A DNA stretch of 64,000 bases from Archilochus colubris (Eukaryota; Chordata; Aves; Apodiformes; Trochilidae), in assembly GCA_023079485.1 (NCBI GenBank), contig CM041085.1, forward strand, positions 29,683,121 to 29,747,120, in the 5' to 3' direction. The position numbers and the translations under genes are program-made. This document shows positions 12,718 through 24,097 of the stretch, one piece after another. The notes below the pieces were generated by a model that saw only the letters and a program-made list of their open reading frames with translations, was not told the origin of the DNA and searched no databases. The first letter of the stretch is position 1; each line of letters starts with the position of its first letter.

Positions 12718-12866
12718 AGGAAGGATGAGAGGAAGAGGGGATGTATAATTCTGGTGGAAAGTTTGATGGAGTTGTTGCCAGCACAAGGACTTCCTGGATG
12801 AAGCTGCAGGTGGAAGACAAAGACTGACAGTAGTTTCAAAGAGGAGTTTTTGGTAGGAAACTAGTG
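12718..12866 (+). other. Exon-like segment without coding capacity
   Basis: A strong acceptor (a pyrimidine-rich run ending TTTTCAG) at 12717 and a strong donor (AGTG|GTAAGT) at 12867 bracket 149 bases. All three frames contain stops. If spliced, it would be a noncoding RNA or UTR exon. Splice-like pairs of this quality also occur by chance. Confidence 0.18.
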
Positions 12867-15800
12867 GTAAGTTGGAAGCTGCAGCCAGTGCTGTAATTTG
12901 AGCACAGTAAGTAATGGGTCACACTTCAGAACACAAATGAAAGACCTATGAATATGGCAGAGATGACACTTCATGGCACTGACCACTTGCATTAGGTGAC
13001 ACTGTGATCCTTTTTGCACATCACTCTCCACACAAAGGGGGTAGTTTTACATGGAATGACTCACAGCCCACGCTTGCCAGCTAATTGCAACTTCAGTGTC
13101 TTGGGTCAGGAGGAGGAATCAGTACAAGAGCAGTAGTTTAGTCCCAAGAGTTTAGGAGGCAAGGTACTACTAGGATGTCAGCCACAGACCTCTGGCAGAT
13201 GACTGCTTTTTATCTTCCCCTTATGTTCACTGAGCTTAATTTACCAGGTGTTTGCATCCTTTGATGTTCTAGTCATTCATCACCTCATTCCTCTACTAGT
13301 TAAAAATCTTTGAATAACCAGGTTACAGGCATTCAGCTCATATTTATTTCTTCTTTAGCAAGTAATGTATTCTAAATAAATATTTTTTCTGTTGTTTTCC
13401 TTCCCACATATTCCCAGACAGCAAACATATGCCTCCTCAGGGAGAAGAATTTAAAAGAATTTCCTTTAGGAGAAGTTAGTTTTTCCCACCTTTCTGAAAA
13501 GATCAACACTGCCATGAGGGCACACCTTGCTTCTCCTTCTGACAGGGTAGAAATGAGCACCACTACTACATCTTTGACATTCCAGCAGAGCTACCCCCAA
13601 GGCTAAGAGAGCATTTCAGTCCACTTTGAGGGCTTGCTGGTGGGAAGGCAGGTCACTGCCACTCTGCTCCACCCAGGCCTTCAAGCACATCAAGCACACC
13701 CAGAGGGATGTTTCTAAGTATAATGTTTGGCCAGAGAGAGGGAGGGCTGAAACCAAGCACACACTGATTTGGAGATGGAAGGAAAAGCAAGGACAAGCCT
13801 ACATAGGATGGGTTTTACTTATCAGTCTGGCTGTGTGAATGAGAGGAAAACTTGACCTCTTTTTGGCTCATTTTTGGGAGCGGGGAAGAAGAACAAACTA
13901 AGCCAAGAGATGACGAATAAAAAAAATTCTGGATTTAGCAGGACTGGATTCTGCTGGTGGTTCTCAGGGGCCAGGGCTCACCAGCACACATTCATTGTCT
14001 TTCTCTTGAGCACAAGTCAGCTGAACATGTTAATTTGAGATTGAGGGGTTTAAAGTGAGTATTAATTGGAGCACAGCATCCTATCTCTTGAACTACATGG
14101 ACGTTGATGTGACAACAGACTACCTCTTATCTCTTGGTACTATTATGTTGTGAAGTACACAGTTACAGTGAACCCAGAGCAACAACAGCATAAAACCAGG
14201 GCTGTTAACCACAAAGCACAAGCAAGATTTTTTTTAAACCTTTCTTATTTGCTTTCAGCCTGGTTCCTAAGGAAACAAGACTTACAGGAACTGCTGTCTA
14301 CAGATTTCCTCGTCATCAGACCCGCTACCTGCAATACATTTTGAATAATTTTCAAACACATGTAGTGAAAGAGATCTCAGAGCTGTCCACATTTAGTGTA
14401 AATCTATTAAGGAGGCAGAGAAGTGGCCACATTAATGCTATTCCTGATTGAAAAGCAGTCATCACCTTTTGGTTTGTTTGCTCTGAAGGGATTTAGGAGA
14501 AACAGTAGTCCAGTTAGCACTAATGTAGGTGGCTGCCTAAACAGCCATCTCTGCAGGGTTTCTGAAAAAGTCACAAAACACATTGCTTTCTGCTCAGCTG
14601 CTGAGAGAAGTAAAGGTAGAAGACCTGTGAAGGAACTAGAGATGGTGAAGAACTGGCCTGAGGGAGCTGTTAGTGATACAGTAATATGGAAAACAAGAGA
14701 TGCTTGTACTGTTTTGGGAAGTGGGAAAGATGGAGAAAAATACAAGTTTATAAGGGAGAATACAGCAGAGATCCAGATAATGATACACTAGGACAGGCAA
14801 TTTCTCTTCTCCAGCTCCTTCAGTTTCACTCGTTAGCAAAATTCCAAGAAAATCCTCCTTGCTATGGACCACAGCCTCATCACTGCACTTAGTAACTGTT
14901 GAATAAACCTGTCAAGATTTGACTGCATATTTCATTTTCCATCTTGTATGCGCTTGGGAAGCTCTTAAAAAGCACCAGCCTTAAATACTATACATTGGCT
15001 TGAATTCAAAACCCAGGAGCAGTTTAGGACCTCTAGGTTTTTTTAAACCTTCCCCCATACTCTCTCAGATTGAGATAGTGAAAATAAAGTATCTGTCACA
15101 AAAGTGTATGTTACTCAATTACAAAAGTTGGGCTTTCCTTCTGTTCATTTCTCAAGAGGATTGTTAATAATTACATATATATAAATACTAGGATGTATAT
15201 ACATAAATGAAGATATGTTGTTTGTTGGTTCTTTATCAAGAACTTCCCTTCTCGTGACTCTGAATGGTTTCAGAAGGAGCTATATGGTTGGAATACATTT
15301 TCCACAGACAAGTGAAATTTGGATTGATGAGGCCAGCTTGAAGCAATGCTTGAAATGCCAAGTGTGTCAGCACCAGCCTCCTCAAGGGTACAGCCTCTGG
15401 ACTGAGAACAGAACAATGGCTGATGAGTTTTGTCTCCAGAAGACCCCAGCCACAGCCCCTCCGTACTCCTGGAGTAGGAAAAAAATATATGACAGTTTTA
15501 CATATCTCTGCCAACTTAAAAGCCTTTGCTTTTTTTCACTGGTGGGGGACCGAGTGCTTTTGAGGCAGTCATAAAAAACATGGAGTCTAATTGTGCTTTC
15601 TGGGCATTCATTTTACAGGTGTGCATTACATCTAGGGGGAACAGTCCCTGGAGATAAGCAGCCTTTTAATGCTGTGCTAAGATAACCTAATGCTATACGC
15701 ACAGGACACAAGCAGCCTGGAGCATATTTCATTATCAGATCCTTTTGCAAACACTGAGTTGTCACAACACTCTCGAAGGTATCAGATGAACACAAACAAC

Positions 15801-16030
15801 CTTCCTTTACAAGCACAGTTAGTGAAACTAAGTGACTGGGATTTTTCCAAGCCTCAAGAAGATGGTGTTGCAAATTGTTATCTAAGCTCCAAACTATCTA
15901 CAAGGCCTGCGAGACTTGTGAGCAATTTGTAATCACACATCAGTTTTCTGAGAAAGTGTTTTGTCACATCAGTAACAGGAAAGGTCCTTCCTAAATGTAT
16001 ATTTTATGCCCATAACTGGTATAAAAGATC

Positions 16031-16324
16031 ATGCTGATACGGAAATGGACAAAGATGAAGCTAACTCAGAAATGGTGTGAAGAGAAACTGATATCTGGCA
16101 TTATTGGTCTTGGGGTGCTGAAATTAGTTCCTTTCTTTGCCCTGACAATATACTCTATAGCCCACAAGAAGGATGTAGAAAAACTGGATGAAATGGAAAC
16201 CAATTTTCTTTGCTTAGCCAGGATTTTTAATGTTGTCCAGGTATGGGCATGCTGGTTCAGTAACATCAGTATGCTCAGTCAATACTTATTATTCATAAAA
16301 CCTATGAGAGTACCAACAAATTAA
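16031..16324 (+). CDS. Hypothetical 97-codon frame
   Basis: An open plus-strand frame starts just after a TATAAAAG box at about 16020 and ends beside a run of about 14 A. Part of it looks coding-like: an acceptor-like TAACTCAG at about 16069, then a hydrophobic stretch (LGVLKLVPFFALTIYSI) that could span a membrane, a charged segment, and a donor CCAG|GTATGG at about 16241. I do not recognise the product. The TATA box is too close to the ATG to serve it. It may be a single internal exon, a decayed retrocopy ending in the A run, or chance. Confidence 0.15.
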   Translation: MLIRKWTKMKLTQKWCEEKLISGIIGLGVLKLVPFFALTIYSIAHKKDVEKLDEMETNFLCLARIFNVVQVWACWFSNISMLSQYLLFIKPMRVPTN

Positions 16325-17347
16325 AAAAAAAAAAAATCTGTGAATTTGCAATGAATTATTGCATGGTGGTAGAGAAATGCATAAGCATATTTGTGTGTGT
16401 ACTGGATACCTTGCTCATTATCCCACCTTGTAAAACTGCATAAGGAGTGTCCACAGTCTTTTGCTTTTTAATTTCGTAATTCTGACTTGAAACGAGTACT
16501 GGAAGTTCAAGCCTCCCTTGCCTACTGAGGTTCCCCTGTGCTGACTTGCAATATTGCTGCCCTTCCCTTGGTTCAGTGTGTGCTTAACACTGTTTCTTCA
16601 GTACAAGGAAATCTCATGCACAAAGGCTTTTGACGCAAAAGGGCAGGGTGTAAGTGTGTGAAATGTGTACATGTGAGTATGCAATTCTGCCTTTCAGAGC
16701 TTTGCTGAAGGTACTCATTTAATGCACTCCTTATGGTTATTCTGAAACAGCCTAATGGGCTATAAACAAAGTCCAGCCCCTAGGAAGCCTTCTTCACAAA
16801 TCCAGTGCCCAATATCCAAAATTAACTGGAAAATAAACAGCACTGTACACAGATAATGACCCTTTGACTATATCCCTCAACACCTCTGCTATCAAAATAT
16901 TTCCCTAGTTTTGTTTCCTTACAGAGTGTCCCTTGTTCCCCTCATCCATATATTTTGTTGTCTCTCTTGAAATGTCATGACAGCAAACAGCCCATGCAAA
17001 GTTATTGCTTTCTCTGCAAGCACTCAGAAAACTTCTCTTGCCATGATAATTAGCTTGAGTTGGATCATAGCAAGTTCTGCCTGGAGCAGGAGCATTGGGA
17101 AAGGGCTTGACAGAAATGCAGGTAGAAGTGAATTCTGACTCACAGTCACACCTAGACTTCTACAAATGTGTCAATGCAACCCTCTTTTTTATACATTAGT
17201 AATGGTGAATTTAGCTGCTTAAGTATGAGAATAGTCTAACACAGCTAACGTCACATACATATACATCATGTTAAGGTATGTGGTATCATAATTTGGCTGT
17301 CTTTTTCTAAGTTCCACTTGCCTGGCTCAGACTAGACATCAAGATGT

Positions 17348-17419
17348 CTAAGGGTTGGACTCGATGATCTCTGAGGTCCCTTCCAACCCAGCCAATTCTA
17401 TGATTCTATGATTCTATGA
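17348..17419 (+). mobile_element. CR1 3' end fragment
   Basis: Only the last 70 or so bases of CR1 remain: the GGGTTGGACTCGATGATC block, the CCCTTCCAACCCAGCC block and three ATTCTATG octamers. Extreme 5' truncation of this kind is common for CR1. Confidence 0.95.
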
Positions 17420-20400
17420 AGATCTGCAGCATGCAGCAATGATGTCCTAAAAATCTACACTGTACCTGGAGTCTCAGAACATAAAAAGAAGTTGAACTCA
17501 GGACCTGTGTTTTGTCTGGTGGCAAAAACTGTGAATGCATCTATATGGCTAAATTAAATAGTGGGAGGGAACACTCAACAGCAATTGGCTACTTGGACTT
17601 GAGTTTGGCTTCATTAAATTGTTTGAGCCATGACCAGCATAGTTTTGCTTCCCAAACTATCTCTAAGCACAGTTAGTGTAGGCCAAGTACCACCTCCCAT
17701 AGGCAATTTGGGTGCAGCCATCCTGTTTTGGAGGGCAGGAGAGTTTAATAATAGAGAGACAGTGGCTTCAGTCCACAGAGTGGTCCTGGGTATTCATTTA
17801 CTTGTAGAGCTGTAGCTCATGAGTCAGTGAGCAAACAGCAGATGAGGAGTTAAAAGGTGGTGAGATTCCTGTTGCTTAGGCCCCGTAGAGTGTGTTTGGG
17901 AACATAACCTATTTAAGTGCTCTGAAATTTTCTATCTGCAACTAAATAGAAACTGTTTGTCCTCAAATCTATTTCAAATACATTTTTATATTATATAATA
18001 CAATATCTATTCCTAAGTAAAAGCCTTAAAGGGACTGACACATGCTGCTGCTGAAGTACAGTTTCTGAGAATGCTCATTTCCCTGATAAAAATCAAGCCA
18101 CTTCCAAGCATCCGTGTTCCGTTACTTTCTTATCTTATATTCCAATTATTTCTCTCTCTCTCTTTTTTTTCTTTTGTTTTTTTTGGTTTGTTTGTTTGTT
18201 TGTTTGTTTTTTGTGGTGGTGGTGGTTTTATTTTTTCCTGCCATGCAAGAACTGTTGTGAACAACAAAACCAGCAGACAATTCCTAAAATTGAAAGGAAT
18301 CACACTAAGTTACACATACCAGGGGTCTCGAGCTCCCAGCAAAGGGAAAAGCAGGGGTTTGCAAGCACTGAATAGTATCTGAAATGAATTCTGCAGAGTA
18401 TTGTTATCTACAGAGGTGGGAAGTGAAGAGGAAGGATGTCCTTGGATCACATGTTATGCTGCACCCAGGAAACTGCAGGTAATAATAGTGCTTCTGCTGT
18501 CTGTAAGAGCTCTGCAGCCCTAAGGTAGGGTTAGAATAAAGCTGACAGAGCAACAGAAAGGCTCTTGAATGGAGTAATCAGATATTGCAGGGATAGGTGA
18601 TAAGGGGATTCCTATAAAAAATACCTTAAAGCACACTAGTTTCTTTTCTGAGTGTTTTTTTAAACAGCTGAGATCACTGTAGTCATTCATATTTTTCCTT
18701 TTCTTAACATGGGATTTGCTATTCCTCCCTTCTGCATATGTTGTTCAGTTACCCCTGTTGTGAAATTACCACAGGAGACATTATGAGCCAGCTCAGGGTC
18801 ATTGCAGGTGTTCAAAGGCTTAGAGCTCACATGTATTTGTACTCAAAAATTATTCAGTTAAAAGGTGAAATATAAACACAGACTTCATTCCTAGAGAGAG
18901 GCAAAGGGAACACACATAATTAATCTGATTTTTTTGGATTACTGTATGGCTTCAATCCTTTCTCCCTTATTTCAATTTGATTTTATATTGAAATCATCCT
19001 GGATGGGGAGATAGCACATTGGAAAATGAACAGAAAAGCTACATAAAACTGGCAGGTGGGAAATAGTCTGTATATTTCCTCTTCCTTTTTCAAGCTCAGT
19101 GGCTGCATGTGTCCATTCTGGAGGAACTCAGGAAACCAGGAAAAATTCAGGATTGGTTTAGCAAGTTGAAACATTCCTCATCCTCAGGTACTGGTGAGGA
19201 CCCTAATAAAAAAACAACTGAGTCTTTGACAAGAGTCTTTGCTATTACAAAGCACCACATGGCATCTACTTTACATTCTCTTGTATTCATTCTCTTGACA
19301 CATTTCTCTTCCCCTCACTTTAAGCAGCTGTTCCTTTACAAGAAAACTACAGAGTGGATACTACAGATGTACCTTCCAAACAATTTTTGAAATGCTTTTA
19401 TCTGGCTGAGAGGCAAAAGGACCTCAAGCTGAGTGGGGTACACTGCTTTAAAGTGCCATCAGCCTGGTACAGCTGTCATTGCTTCCTCTTGTAACCTTCA
19501 CCTCCCAGAGTAATGCCACAGAAACCTGACAAAACCAAACCATAACCTGCTATAGCACAACTACTGCACAAATACCATTTACTCTTCATTGGCTGTACTT
19601 AGGAGCACCTTTATTAATGCAGCAGGGCCTTGGAGCTTTGTCCTGCATCCTCTGGAAGAGGAAGACTCTGCATCTTCATGCCATCATGCTAGTGTTAGTT
19701 TGGTGCAGCTCAGCAGTGCTCAGCAAAATTGCACCAGTGTAAAGCTGGCATAATAGAGCAGAGAATCAGGCCTGCAGGCTGCAATTTGTTCTGACATAAT
19801 AGGATAAAACTAGTTGTCTTATAGGTATTCTCAAGGGATAGTGCTGATGAAATGTGTCAGCATAAAGCCCTGGAAAGTGAAGTCCTTTTTCTGTCCATTA
19901 ATCAGGCACAGAATGGATGGAAAAGCAAAAGCTTCACCAGTCAGGCTACGTGCTGCTTTCCCAATATGCCTGCACCGAGACCTGGGTGTGCCCTCTCCCA
20001 TGTGACAGGGGAGTTTTGTTTCCTTGTCCATTTATTTCATGGCATCTCAGCAGAGATGGCCAGCGGGGACACCAGTCAATGTCAGTGTCAGTTGGAATGC
20101 TATTTTATTGTGCTCTGGAAATGTACCCAAGAAGTAGATCTGCACCCCACACCCCACATAACAATTGGATAACCTACTTCCACTCCTTACTGACCTACTT
20201 ATTTGCTCACCAGTGACCTAGATATGAAAGGCCCCATATCCCACTTAGGTCTCTGGGTCCTACCACCACGAATGATCTCAGGATGTTCTATGTATGCACA
20301 TTTCACCAGCATAAATTTAGTGCTACAGAAGCACCCACTGGGAGAGAAAAATAACATCCAGAAGAGTAGGGATCACATGAAGGAAAACATTGTCTTTGAC

Positions 20401-21941
20401 TCTTCTTATATTTTATACTGGGATTATCTGCTGCAACAGAAAGGACTGGGATATGGAGAGTAGTGATGGATTAGCAAATGACAGAGTCAAGAGAGTGTGT
20501 AGGAGAGAAATTGTTATAATTCCTCGATTTAGTATCCCTTCACTAATACATAGTCTTTACCAAATACTATTAGGTCTGAAGACCATTTGTTGTTGTTGAA
20601 GACTCAACGCAAGTAAATTATGAGGAAAAGTCTGTACAGTGCAGTAACAGACTAGGTATTCAAGTACTTTAGCCCATAGTCATTTGTTGTCTGAAACAAG
20701 TATCTGTTTCTGTTTTATGGATTAATAAAAATCACTGACATTGCTATTGATTGGTGGGCTACGTCCTCAGGAAGTACAAATTAATGCTCCTTCATCTGTT
20801 TGCATCACTGTGACAGTCTGGCTGTTTCTATAGGATATGCAAGAAAATGGGCCCTTTCATTGACACTGACCTTGCAGTATTTGATGTAAGAATAAAGATC
20901 AATTCTGTACTAATGGTATTTATATCAGGAGTGGATCCACACTAGGAGTCACAGCATCAGAAGAGCATAGGCAAACTGACGGCTCCAAATCTCCCAAAGT
21001 CTCATGAAAAGAGAACAAGCAGAGGCTGTAAGCTTTATGCAGACACATTTTATACTCTAGAAGAAACAGATGCCCACCTTCACCTATCTGCTTTCCACAA
21101 CCTTGTGGTTAAGGAACAGTTTTTATACCAGTAAGTAACAGTTTTTATATATGTAAGAAACTGCTGCTGCCTAAATAGCGTTCTGTCCAGTTACCCCTGG
21201 TGGCCCAGATACATCTTATCAAGGCCAGCTAGGGATACCTCATATTTGGCTAGCAAGGCTCAGGTGGCTATCTTTGCTTTTATGGTGAGATAATTTCACT
21301 GCTTAGTCACAGGACTTCTGTTCCATTTGGTAAATAGCATTTTGCTACTTCTTGTATCCCTTGGTTTTGGAACACACTTTAAATCCCTATTCTCAGTAAC
21401 ATCGTTTAAAACAGGAGCTGGAAGAAAGCAAATGTCAAGACAGGCAGAATCTCAGGTCCTTCTGGCACTGCTCTTGTGGACTTCACTGGGGTGATGTTTA
21501 TAAACTGATCCTCTACTTTGGCTGTTTATATCTGCTGAGCAGGAGCTAATGAGATCCCTCACGCTGGCTGCCCCAGGACATTCACAATTATCTGTGCTCC
21601 TCACCATCTTTTTGGTTGAAGGTGGGAGAAGGCAAAAATAAACACTGCCTTTTTTCTCCCTATAAAGCTTTAGAGCCCGACTCAAACTCAAATCCTATCT
21701 TTTTCCCTGAACAGTAACATTTGCTATGGACAAAATTCTGCTCTCACCAACTTGCTTTTCCTGAGTACTGTTGTCTTCTTTTGAAAAAATCTTAGAAATG
21801 ACCAGGTTGTTACATCTTCTTACCATGACACAGTGATGTAACAGTGAATGGGAGAGCAAGAGAGAAGTAAGAAGTGTTTGTCTGCCCTGCTGCACTATAA
21901 ACCATCATTCTGAATATACTATGCAGTACTTTCTCCAATTT
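17420..21941. other. Unassigned DNA
   Basis: Holds a T-rich simple repeat (listed separately) and no recognisable gene. At 18410-18474 a segment has acceptor- and donor-like ends and two open frames, but nothing distinguishes it from chance. The 19.8-20.2 kb interval is open in three overlapping plus frames. Confidence 0.5.
18160..18232 (+). repeat. Pyrimidine run and (TTTG)n microsatellite
   Basis: A TC run passes into a T run, then about five TTTG units, then GTGGTGGTGG. Low-complexity sequence with no CR1 attached. Confidence 0.9.
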
Positions 21942-22210
21942 TCATAGAATATGCTGAGTTGGAAGGGACCCATCAGGATCCTCAGGGGCAACTCGTGCCC
22001 CTGTGCAGGGCTCCCTCAAGATCACACCATGTGCCTGAGAGTGTCATCCAAATTCTTTTTGAACTCAGGCAGGCTTTGTGCTGTGACCACTTCCCTGGGG
22101 AGCTTATTCCATTGCTCAACTGTCCTCTGGGTGAAAAACCTTTTCCTAATACCTAACCTAAACCTCCCTTGATTCAGCTTCCTACCATTTCCCCATTTTA
22201 TACTACTCCA
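21942..22210 (-). mobile_element. CR1 LINE, older 3' fragment
   Basis: The minus strand ends in TTCTATGA at 21942 and carries the CR1 3' UTR and last ORF2 block. The wording differs from the young copies (for example GGGTCCCTTCCAACTCAGC), so it belongs to another, older subfamily. No open frame remains over its length. Confidence 0.92.
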
Positions 22211-22527
22211 CCCTGTTTTCTTTGTCTATTTTTATCTATGGTGATCTATTCACAGAATTTTAGTGTGTAGCCAGGGGAAAATGACTTTTTCAAAAGCCAT
22301 GATTCCAAAGGCACTCACGTGTGCCTGTAATTTGATGTATGACTTTGTGAAAGCTGTCACACAGGAATCCCACATGCTTCAGCACTGATGTATCAGCATA
22401 CTGGCATGATAATGCCAAATACAATCTTTCACCATTGGCAGCACCTTTTGACTCTGCATTTTAAACCTTGAAAATTGAAAGCTCTGTTTTTAAACTGACC
22501 TCCCTGCCTATGCAACAATAGACTTAG

Positions 22528-22664
22528 AAGTCTTACGAATACACTCAAAATCCAAAATTTTGCAAGATTCATAAAGAGAGTAATGAGGTGGCTCTACATC
22601 ACAAAGTGACACATTTTAAAGTTACATGCGAGGGAAGTGCTCCTGCTTCTATATCAGTCTACAG
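22528..22664 (+). other. Candidate internal exon with perfect donor
   Basis: An open frame of about 45 codons ends exactly at CTACAG|GTAAGG, a perfect donor. The translated end includes FKVTCEGSAPASISVY, whose single Cys in a beta-strand-like setting vaguely recalls an immunoglobulin-fold segment; that is inference only. A possible acceptor TTTTGCAAG precedes residue 16 but has a poor pyrimidine tract. The frame stops immediately after the donor. Chance cannot be excluded. Confidence 0.15.
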
Positions 22665-23728
22665 GTAAGGACATAAGAATTTCTTAAATACTTTTCCTTG
22701 AGAAACAGTGAGCTGTGGTGGCAACTGGTCATCCTATGGTGAAAGGAAAGCCCAACAAGATTTTTTCCACAAGATGGAAAGTTCATCACTATGATCTCCT
22801 GCCTGGGCTTTAACCCTGGTCACCACATGTCACCTTGATGTTGTTAGTCAGATGCCTGGTGCTCTTTGACAAAAAGCTGACCTTCTTTTAACCAAGGTGA
22901 TGGAGAAATCCCACAAACTCACCACTGCATTGACATTCCCTCTGACCTGATCCCTGGCAGTCCCAGTTACTGCAAATAATATTTTGGGGAAAAAAATGTG
23001 TTCCCTGAGCACTTGGGGTGACTGGCCAGTGTAATAACAAGATATGATGTGAGCATCATCAGCTCATGTCCCTGGTCCACAGGGAGAGAAGCCTCCTTGA
23101 AGAGGGAAGTGGTGTATTTTTACATCATAAAGAGGATAGAGTACTGTCACAGAAGCTGGTTGCAGATATCAGACACACAAGTGCTCTCAAGTACAAAAAA
23201 AGAAAGCCCTGTTGCCAGAAAGTCTTTAGGCTGATAGTTCAGACTTGTACTCAAGGCTTCTTGATGTCAAATGATGTTACACATTCCTAGCAGAACTGGG
23301 GCAGCAGTAAGAGGTTCCCTTTGTCTCAGACATGCTTTGCCACGTCACTTCACAATTTCTCCCATCTTCTCTTGACACATGCTTCTGCCTTTCTTTTTTT
23401 TTTTTTGTCCTTTTATTTCCAGCAAAACAGTAGGTGGGGACAGCTTAAGGAAAATTAAGATCATCAGTCAATATGTCAAGTAAAGTCAGAGCACAGGTAC
23501 AAGAAGATATTTCTTTTTCCAAAAGGCATTTGCAACAAAATAAACAAGAAGCAAAAAAAATCTGGAGCTTTTTACCAGGGGTAAACAGATATTTACACAG
23601 GGTAAACCTATCCCTTTTCAATGTCTGCAAGTATGCCAGGGTATCCAGACCACAAGACCCACAGCTGTCTCCCTAAGGACTGGAGCACTTAAGACCTTCT
23701 TGAAAATACAACACTGATTGCCCTCTTT

Positions 23729-24097
23729 CTAAATCAACAGGTCTTCCCCTTCAGTTTGGTTCAGCAGGTTGGCATCACTGTTGCAGAGCTTGATCCCAGC
23801 AGGACCAGCAGCCACCATAAGCCCTCCCGTGCCTCCCATGGGGGTCGGCAGCGTCGCAAGGCACAGCACTGGGAGGCTGCTGGCAAACACACCAAGGTAG
23901 TGTTGAAATCCCCACAAGTGCTGAATGGCACGAATGTCACCTCTTGTGGGGAAACAGAATAATCCCAAATTGGTCTTTGATAATTGCAGGTGAAAAAATA
24001 CTGCAACAAAGCTGGCATTTAGAACCCTGACTAGTGGGTGATTTATGACAGATGCAGTTGCAACGCCAAGGGACTGTTCCTGGGAAAGGAAGGGCAA
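23729..24097 (-). CDS. Hypothetical 122-codon frame in a GC-richer patch
   Basis: The minus-strand frame runs from ATG at 24097 to a TAG near 23729. Its second half, from about 23942, follows a good acceptor (TTCTGTTTCCCCACAAG) and is GC-richer with several CpGs. It would encode a Gly/Ala/Leu-rich end that includes LPTPMGGTGGLMVAAGPAG. I do not recognise it. A second minus frame and a plus frame are open over the same bases, which argues that low stop density rather than selection keeps it open. It could be a terminal exon of an unknown gene or a decayed unknown element. Confidence 0.15.
   Translation of the reverse strand: MPFLSQEQSLGVATASVINHPLVRVLNASFVAVFFHLQLSKTNLGLFCFPTRGDIRAIQHLWGFQHYLGVFASSLPVLCLATLPTPMGGTGGLMVAAGPAGIKLCNSDANLLNQTEGEDLLI

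Larger units (their letters stand above)
10909..17347. other. Unassigned DNA
   Basis: No family-level match was seen over about 6.4 kb. Points noted inside: a TTTAAAAG box at about 12399 followed by ATG at 12450 with a short 24-codon frame; an exon-like segment at 12718-12866; homopolymer A at 12039-12050 and 16323-16336; an open frame at 16031-16324. None is strong enough to define a gene. Confidence 0.5.

Noticed and set aside
19814..20216. Three overlapping plus-strand frames
   Set aside because: All frames are open together and none has a recognisable motif or splice support.
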